Under the pieces are notes generated by a model, which saw only the letters and a program-made list of their open reading frames with translations, ran no database searches and was not told where the DNA came from. Below, one piece after another: positions 13,135 to 18,557 of a stretch of DNA of 18,557 nucleotides. The DNA comes from Acidobacteriota bacterium. GTDB lineage: Bacteria; Acidobacteriota; Thermoanaerobaculia; Multivoradales; JAHEKO01. A program made the position numbers and the translations under genes. The stretch lies in NCBI GenBank assembly GCA_029861655.1, contig JAOTZA010000022.1, positions 1 to 18,557 on the forward strand, given 5' to 3'. Numbering within the stretch: the first letter of the stretch is position 1; every line of letters starts with the position of its first letter.

Positions 13135-14906
13135 CCTTGCACCGGGATGCCGGGACACTCCCCGAGGCGCTGGAGCGGGCGGCCGGGAGCGAGGCGTCGC
13201 TGGGATTCGTCGATCGCCGCGAAAGGATCGAGCGGCTGAGTTGGGCCGTGTGCCACGAGCGCACAAAGGACACCGCCGGGCGTCTACAGCGGCTAGGGGT
13301 CAGAGCGGGCGATCGTGTCGGGCTCGTCTACCCGACGGGCCCCGAGTTCCTACAGGCCCTGCTCGGCACCCTCCTGACCGGTGCCGTCCCGGTGCCGCTC
13401 TATCCACCGGTACGGTTGGGCCGGCTCGAGGAATATCACGACAGAACCGCTTTTCTTCTCCGCCGGGTTGGAGCCGAGCTGTTGCTCGTCGACCGTCGTA
13501 CTCGCAGAGTCTTGGGTCCGACGGTGGAGAAGGCTGGGCTCGGACGGGGCTGCCGGACGCTCGAACAGTTGCCGCCGGGTGAGTACCGGCCGCGCATAGT
13601 TGATAGCGATGAGCTGGCTCTGGTTCAGTTCTCTTCCGGTACGACCGTCGAGCCCAAACCGGTCGCGTTGACGCACCACCAGATCCTGGCTCAGGTTCGT
13701 GCGCTCAACTCGTTCTGGCCTCCCGATGGGGAGCACGCCCCAAGCGGGGTCTCGTGGTTGCCGCTCTACCACGACATGGGTCTGGTGGGCTGTGTCTTTA
13801 CGGCGCTCGACTACCCGGGTGATCTGACGCTCATCCCCCCCGAGTTCTTTGTGGCGCGACCGTCGGTTTGGCTCAGGGTCCTGTCGAAGACTCGCGCCGT
13901 AATTTCGCCGGCACCCAACTTCGCCTATGGTCTGTGCGTAGACAAGATCCGCGACGAAGAGCTGGAGGGAGTCGACTTGTCCAACTGGAGAGTTGCGCTG
14001 TGCGGCGCCGAGACCGTGGTACCCGAGGTGTTGCGAGCCTTCACCCGGCGCTTTGAGCGATGGGGGTTTCGGCGCCAGGCCTTGAGCCCGGTGTACGGTC
14101 TTTCGGAGGCGGCGCTGGCGGTCACCTTCTCGGACCTCGACCGTCCTTTTGTGAGTCGGGTCTTCGCGCGTCGCCTACTGGCCGAAGAGGGTCGGGCAAT
14201 CGAGCAGAGACAACCGGGCAAGCCGGCGGACGGGGTCGAGATCGCCGCGTTGGGCAGACCGCTACCGGGATTTTCGATTTCGATCCGAGACAGCGACGGC
14301 AAAGAGATGGCCGGCGGCGGTGTCGGCACAGTCTGGGCTCGCGGGCCGTCCCTCATGAGCGGCTATCTGGGCCCTTCAGGTGAGACCGTTGCGGAATTCG
14401 CCGACGGTTGGCTCGACACCGGTGACCGCGGCTTTGTTTTCTCCGGAGAGTTGTATCTGACCGGTCGGGCCAAGGACATCATTATCGTGCGAGGCCGCAA
14501 TCATTCGCCGGAAGAGGTTGAACTGGCCCTCGACCCATTGCCCGGTGTGCGCACCGGCTGTACGGCTGCGGTCGGTCATCTCGAGGAAGGGGCCGCCGGC
14601 GAGTCGCTATGGGTTTTTGTCGAGCAGAGCCGGGGAGTCCCCGCGGAGCGCAGAGGTCTAGCGACCGCTTGTCGCCGTGCGATCTTTTCGGCCGCGGGTC
14701 TGGAAGTTGAGCGCGTGGTTGTTCTCGAGCCGGGAACCTTGCCGCGAACCTCATCGGGCAAGATTCGCCGGCAGGAGACCTTGCACCGCTATCTCGCCGG
14801 CGATCTTTTGCCACCGGGTCCGGTCAATGCGGTGGCAATGCTCGGTGTGATGTTGCGTTCGCGCTCGGCGATGAAACGAGCGGAAAAAGCACGACGCGAT
14901 GGCTAG
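13131..14906 (+). CDS. Fatty-acyl-AMP ligase (FAAL-like adenylate-forming enzyme)
   Basis: A 591-residue ANL-superfamily enzyme that adenylates a carboxylic acid and passes it to a carrier-protein thiol. Core motifs: A3 P-loop FSSGTTVEPKPVALTH (167-182, with PKP rather than PKG), A5 YGLSEAAL near 320, A7 DTGDRG, hinge region LTGRAKDIIIVRGRN, and A10 PRTSSGKIRR with catalytic Lys544. The YPPVR segment after LLTGAVPVPL and overall length match FAALs rather than acyl-CoA synthetases. The ATG overlaps the ACP stop by 4 nt, a strong sign that this ACP is its partner. It should load a fatty acid onto the ACP as starter for the type III PKS. A basic tail (573-591) has no recognised role. Confidence 0.9.
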   Translation: MTLHRDAGTLPEALERAAGSEASLGFVDRRERIERLSWAVCHERTKDTAGRLQRLGVRAGDRVGLVYPTGPEFLQALLGTLLTGAVPVPLYPPVRLGRLEEYHDRTAFLLRRVGAELLLVDRRTRRVLGPTVEKAGLGRGCRTLEQLPPGEYRPRIVDSDELALVQFSSGTTVEPKPVALTHHQILAQVRALNSFWPPDGEHAPSGVSWLPLYHDMGLVGCVFTALDYPGDLTLIPPEFFVARPSVWLRVLSKTRAVISPAPNFAYGLCVDKIRDEELEGVDLSNWRVALCGAETVVPEVLRAFTRRFERWGFRRQALSPVYGLSEAALAVTFSDLDRPFVSRVFARRLLAEEGRAIEQRQPGKPADGVEIAALGRPLPGFSISIRDSDGKEMAGGGVGTVWARGPSLMSGYLGPSGETVAEFADGWLDTGDRGFVFSGELYLTGRAKDIIIVRGRNHSPEEVELALDPLPGVRTGCTAAVGHLEEGAAGESLWVFVEQSRGVPAERRGLATACRRAIFSAAGLEVERVVVLEPGTLPRTSSGKIRRQETLHRYLAGDLLPPGPVNAVAMLGVMLRSRSAMKRAEKARRDG

Positions 14907-14908
14907 CG

Positions 14909-16042
14909 ATGCCTAGTTCGGATCTTGTGATCGTCGGAGGGGGACCGGTCGGGCTGGCTACCGCGATTCTGGCGAGCCAGGCGGGTTTGAGGGTCCGGGT
15001 CCTGGACAAGCGTCGGCCGCCCATCGACAAAGCCTGTGGAGAAGGGTTGATGCCAGATGGCGTTCAAATACTCTCTTGCCTGGGTTGGATGCCGGGGCCG
15101 GGAGAGAGTGCGCCGATCAAAGGAATCCGCTATCTCGATGGCGGGCGGGTCGCGGACGCCGAGTTCGCGACTGCTCACGGTCTGGGGATTCGCCGTCCGG
15201 TGCTTCATCGCGGATTGGTCGAGGCGGCCCGGCAGAGCGGCGTTGAGCTCTCCTGGGGAAGGCGGGTCACCCGTCTATTCGAGGATAGTGTCGAGGTTGG
15301 TGTCGAATGCGGCAAGGAGCGAATCAACGCCAGATGGGTGGTGGGTGCCGATGGGCTCAAGTCGCAGATCCGAAGATGGTCGGGCCTCGGCGGTCGTTCG
15401 AGTCGGCACCGGCGCGTCGGCGTGCGGCGTCACTTCCGAATCGCTCCCTGGAGCGAGATGGTCGAGGTGCACTGGGCCGATGGCTGCGAGGCCTATGTAA
15501 CCCCGGTGTCGCCCGAGGAGGTTGGAGTGGCCATGCTCTGGAGCGGCGAGAAGCAGGGGTCGGGAAATGGCTTCGAGACGTTGCTGTCGAGGTTCCCGAC
15601 TCTCGTGGACCGGCTCGCCGGTCGGCCGATCACTTCGCGCGATTGCGGGGCTGGACCGCTCTACCACTTGGCGCGACGTTTCTACAGCGAACGAGTGGCC
15701 CTGGTGGGAGACGCCGCCGGTTACCTCGACGCCATCACCGGAGAGGGTCTGGCGGTGGGCTTTCAGCAGGCGAGGTCGCTGGTGGACGCCCTGGTGGCAG
15801 CGGATCTCGGGCTCTACGCGCGCGAGGCGCGACGGCTCGTAGCCTTTCCGTTTCTGCTCATCCGCGCCCTTCTGCTGGTCGAGCGCCGGCCCTGGTTGCG
15901 CCGCCGCCTCATTGCCGCGCTGGCCGCAGACCGGGATCTTTTCTCCAAGCTTTTGGCGATTCACGCCCGCCAGCTCGAGCCGGCCGATCTCGGAGTAGCC
16001 GGCGTTGCGAGACTGCTGGGTGGTCTGTTGACCGCGTCTTGA
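14909..16042 (+). CDS. FAD-dependent monooxygenase / geranylgeranyl-reductase-family flavoprotein (SrsC-like)
   Basis: A 377-residue flavoprotein of the class A monooxygenase / geranylgeranyl reductase group. The FAD motif GGGPVG is at 10-15, the DG motif is GADG at 146-149 and the second FAD-contact GD motif is LVGDAAGYLDAITGEG at 265-280. The C-terminal part (about 310-345) is rich in Leu and Arg, suggesting membrane-surface association, which suits a lipid substrate. It starts 2 nt after the FAAL stop and ends the operon. By analogy with SrsC it would hydroxylate the phenolic ring of the PKS product, perhaps toward a quinol or quinone. Desaturation or reduction of an isoprenoid-like chain is the alternative. 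Confidence 0.87.
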   Translation: MPSSDLVIVGGGPVGLATAILASQAGLRVRVLDKRRPPIDKACGEGLMPDGVQILSCLGWMPGPGESAPIKGIRYLDGGRVADAEFATAHGLGIRRPVLHRGLVEAARQSGVELSWGRRVTRLFEDSVEVGVECGKERINARWVVGADGLKSQIRRWSGLGGRSSRHRRVGVRRHFRIAPWSEMVEVHWADGCEAYVTPVSPEEVGVAMLWSGEKQGSGNGFETLLSRFPTLVDRLAGRPITSRDCGAGPLYHLARRFYSERVALVGDAAGYLDAITGEGLAVGFQQARSLVDALVAADLGLYAREARRLVAFPFLLIRALLLVERRPWLRRRLIAALAADRDLFSKLLAIHARQLEPADLGVAGVARLLGGLLTAS

Positions 16043-16125
16043 TCCGTGGCTCCTGCTAACGGCACAGAAGCGTAGTCATTTGCAGTTCGCGTTGCGGTGC
16101 TCGTGCCCCTGCGCCGGCCGGTCGC

Positions 16126-16134
16126 TGGTAGCAT
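16126..16134 (+). promoter_or_regulatory. Possible extended -10 element for the DUF2339 gene
   Basis: TGGTAGCAT fits the extended -10 pattern TGnTAnnnT and ends 14 nt before ATG 16149. It sits in the 106-nt gap after the PKS operon, where no clear terminator hairpin or -35 is seen. Confidence 0.3.
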
Positions 16135-16148
16135 GGGAATCTTCATCG

Positions 16149-18557
16149 ATGGGCTGCGCGATCTACCTGCTCTCCGCCTTTGTTCTCGGAGGCGGTCTGT
16201 TGATCTTCTTCTTTCGCCGACGCCTCGAAGAAACCCGCGCCCGGGTCGCTGGCCTCGAGACCGAGTTGGCGATCCTGCGGCGCCGGATCGACTCCGGCGC
16301 GGCGGTGATCGAAGCAGGTGACATCAAGCCGGCCGAGTCTATTGTCGAGCCCTTTGCCTCGGAACGCGAACCCGTTGTAGAACCGGTGGCCCCTGTGACA
16401 ACGGTCGAGTCCGAAGAGCTGGAGTCGACCCCCGGGCGATCAGAGCCTGCCGAGATCGAAGCTCCGGCGGTGAGCGAGGAACCGTTCGAAACGCCCGAGC
16501 CGGTCGCCGACTCCCCCCAGCGGCCACCGATTCGAATCGACTGGGAGCAGTGGATCGGTGTTCGCGGCGCGGCGCTTCTGGGGGGAATCGTCCTGGCGTT
16601 GGCGGCGGTCCTGTTTCTCAAGTTCTCGATCGAGCATGGGCTCATCCCACCGATCGTGCGGGTGGCCCTGGGTCTGATGACAGGTGTTGGCGCACTGGCC
16701 GCTTCCGAGGTCCTGCGAAAGAAAGAGTATTCGACCACCGCCAACTCATTGGCTGGCGCCGGCATCGTCATTCTCTATGCGTCCATCTGGGCGGCGCGTG
16801 CACTTTACGATCTCATCCCGATCGGTCTCGCGTTTGTCTTCATGATCCTCGTGACGCTTGTTTGCGGACTCCTGTCGTGGCGGCATCGATCTCTGGTGAT
16901 CGCGGTTCTGGGTCTCGTGGGTGGTTTTGCCACCCCCTTGTTGCTCTCCACCGGATCCAACCGGCCGGTGGGTCTTTTTGGATACATCCTGCTGCTCGAC
17001 GTAGGGCTCCTGACGCTCGCCCGCAAACAGCGCTGGCCGCTTCTGGCGGCCCTGGGTTTGGGAGGAACCGCGCTTTACCAGTTGTTGTGGATCTTCGGCC
17101 GGATGGAACCGGAGCAGGCGCTGTTGGGGTTGGCCGTTCTGGCCCTCTTTGGTCTCCTGTTCGCTGCCGTCGGCACAGCTGGCGAAGGGCGGGCAGAGAG
17201 AGCGGTCTGGCGGTTGACTTCGTGGGCCGGCGTGTTTCTGCCGTTTGTCTTCGCCGTCTATTTCGCCGGCCGGTCGACGCTCGACTTCGAGCTCTGGCAG
17301 CTGGGCTTGCTCCTGGCGATTCTCTCGCTGGCGGCGCTCGAACTGGGAAAGCGCCACGGCCAGCCGCTCTTGGGGACGGGCGCGGCGGCGGCTTGTGTGG
17401 GTGTGTTCTTGGTCTGGGTGGTCCGGACGAGGGTCTATTTGCAGATCGACAATTCTCTGGCGTGGGAAGCCGTGGGCGTTGCAATTGCCTTGAGCGTGGT
17501 CTTCCATCTTCGCGGGCTTCGAAACCCGGAAGAAGAAGCGCCGAGTAGGCTGGCGTCCGCAACGGCGTCAACGCTGCTCCAGTGGGCGGAGCCCGGTTTT
17601 GTCGCCGCCGCTGGCCTGCTCGTACCGCTCATTCTGGCGTCGGTGATCAACGGTACGTCTTTGTGGCCGTGGCTGACTGGGTGGCTGGCCATCGTCGCGC
17701 TTCTGGTCCATCAGGCGGGTGGCCCGGGGCGTGGCTACCGCTCGGTTGTCGCGGCGGTCGCCCTGGCGATCGGGTTCTTTCTTTTCTTTGCCGCCCACGG
17801 CTTGGCGCCGTTTTTTCCGTCGCCACCGGTCTTCTTTGGGCTCGCGGTCGCCGTGGCCGTTGGCTTCCAGTTTGTGGCGATCCAGCGAAGATCGACGGGA
17901 GTGAGCTTCGGAGCCGAGATCGCCGCGGCGGTTTTTCCGCTCATTCTGCTTCTCGGTCTGTCGACGATGGTCGAGCATCCAGCCCTCGGGCCAAAGGTCT
18001 TTCTCGCTACGACGCTGGTGCTGGCCTTTCTGGCGGTTCTGGCAGCCACACGTGGGCGCATGGGATTTCTCTACCCGGTCGCGGTCGGCTTGCTCGCCTT
18101 CTGTCACACGACCTGGGTCCAAGAGTACTTCCGCTGGGATGTGCCACCGCCGAACGCTCTGGGAATCCTGTTGGCGCTGGCGGCCGCTGGCGGCCTGCTG
18201 ACCTTCTGGCCCTTTGTGGCCGGAAAGATGTTCGCGGGCGATCGCTGGGTCCTCTATGGGGCGGCGCTCGCCGCGCCCGCCTGGTTCTTCGCGCTCAGAA
18301 AGGTCTGGGTGAGCCGGTTCGGCGACGCCGCGATCGGAGCGCTGCCGATTCTCCTCGGGCTGATGGCTCTTGGTGCGTCGGTTCTGGCGCGTAAACAGTT
18401 TGGCGGTGATGGCGATGAGCCCGAGCGCCAGAGGAGCCTGGTTTGGTTTCTGGCCGTTGCGATGGGTTTTGTCACCCTGGCGATCCCACTCCAACTCGAC
18501 AAAGAGTGGGTGACGATCGGGTGGGCGCTTCAGGGCTTGGCCATGACCCTGCTCTGG
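16149..18557 (+). CDS. DUF2339 domain polytopic membrane protein (3' end outside window)
   Basis: The reading frame is open from ATG 16149 through the last base, giving 803 residues without a stop. A signal-anchor-like helix (5-22) is followed by a short coiled coil (24-47, ETRARVAGLETEL), an acidic Pro/Glu-rich linker (50-128), and then the DUF2339 core (PF10101) starting at WEQWIGVRGAALLGGIVLAL, with many successive transmembrane helices. The IPLQLDKEWVTIGWALQG motif near the end of the window is characteristic of this family. Function is unknown; members are large inner-membrane proteins sometimes linked to envelope or polysaccharide metabolism. A weak GGGA lies about 10 nt before the ATG. 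No relation to the adjacent PKS operon is evident. Confidence 0.87.
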   Translation, partial: MGCAIYLLSAFVLGGGLLIFFFRRRLEETRARVAGLETELAILRRRIDSGAAVIEAGDIKPAESIVEPFASEREPVVEPVAPVTTVESEELESTPGRSEPAEIEAPAVSEEPFETPEPVADSPQRPPIRIDWEQWIGVRGAALLGGIVLALAAVLFLKFSIEHGLIPPIVRVALGLMTGVGALAASEVLRKKEYSTTANSLAGAGIVILYASIWAARALYDLIPIGLAFVFMILVTLVCGLLSWRHRSLVIAVLGLVGGFATPLLLSTGSNRPVGLFGYILLLDVGLLTLARKQRWPLLAALGLGGTALYQLLWIFGRMEPEQALLGLAVLALFGLLFAAVGTAGEGRAERAVWRLTSWAGVFLPFVFAVYFAGRSTLDFELWQLGLLLAILSLAALELGKRHGQPLLGTGAAAACVGVFLVWVVRTRVYLQIDNSLAWEAVGVAIALSVVFHLRGLRNPEEEAPSRLASATASTLLQWAEPGFVAAAGLLVPLILASVINGTSLWPWLTGWLAIVALLVHQAGGPGRGYRSVVAAVALAIGFFLFFAAHGLAPFFPSPPVFFGLAVAVAVGFQFVAIQRRSTGVSFGAEIAAAVFPLILLLGLSTMVEHPALGPKVFLATTLVLAFLAVLAATRGRMGFLYPVAVGLLAFCHTTWVQEYFRWDVPPPNALGILLALAAAGGLLTFWPFVAGKMFAGDRWVLYGAALAAPAWFFALRKVWVSRFGDAAIGALPILLGLMALGASVLARKQFGGDGDEPERQRSLVWFLAVAMGFVTLAIPLQLDKEWVTIGWALQGLAMTLLW

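Noticed and set aside
16043..16148. A terminator in the gap after the PKS operon
   Set aside because: Only a short CCGGCCGG palindrome is seen, without a stable longer stem or a T-tract.
17568..18494. Minus-strand frame of 308 codons within the DUF2339 region
   Set aside because: Highly charged Arg/Glu/Gln-rich translation typical of the complement of membrane-protein codons; the plus frame is open and clearly DUF2339.

Overview
The window is a GC-rich, densely packed bacterial chromosome segment. It starts inside gyrA and ends inside a large DUF2339 membrane protein gene. Gene content (an ArsM-like enzyme, DUF2064 transferase, FAAL/type III PKS cluster, CYTH protein, M20 dipeptidase) and codon bias suggest an environmental bacterium such as an Acidobacteriota or myxobacterial-type lineage. 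That placement is inference; no marker here settles it. No tRNA, rRNA, CRISPR array, insertion sequence or transposase is visible.

Region 1 (1-5751, + strand) holds housekeeping genes: the gyrA 3' part, a CPBP-family intramembrane protease, an M20 dipeptidase, a CYTH-domain phosphohydrolase-like protein, a sugar-nucleotidyltransferase with a left-handed beta-helix tail, and a HAD phosphatase. Gaps are short or genes overlap. Region 1 ends at a 175-bp imperfect palindrome (5761-5935) lying exactly between two convergent genes.

Region 2 (5936-11170, - strand) is a five-gene operon read leftwards: DUF2064/TIGR04282-type transferase, ArsM-like arsenite methyltransferase with an extra C-terminal domain, a short radical SAM protein with an auxiliary-cluster-like cysteine set, a metallophosphoesterase-fold protein that has lost one metal site, and a two-Rossmann flavoprotein. 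The first two gene types mark bacterial arsenosugar/organoarsenical loci. The last three do not match the known ArsS or ArsL partners, so this is the best candidate here for an undescribed pathway.

Region 3 (11256-16042, + strand) is a five-gene type III polyketide operon diverging from region 2: type III PKS, isoprenylcysteine-methyltransferase-like O-methyltransferase, acyl carrier protein, fatty-acyl-AMP ligase and FAD-dependent monooxygenase. PKS, methyltransferase and flavoprotein match the srsABC phenolic-lipid logic, with a dedicated FAAL/ACP loading pair added. A dyad (11176-11203) in the 85-bp divergent gap could be a shared operator. Region 4 (16149-18557) is the N-terminal 803 residues of a polytopic DUF2339 protein.
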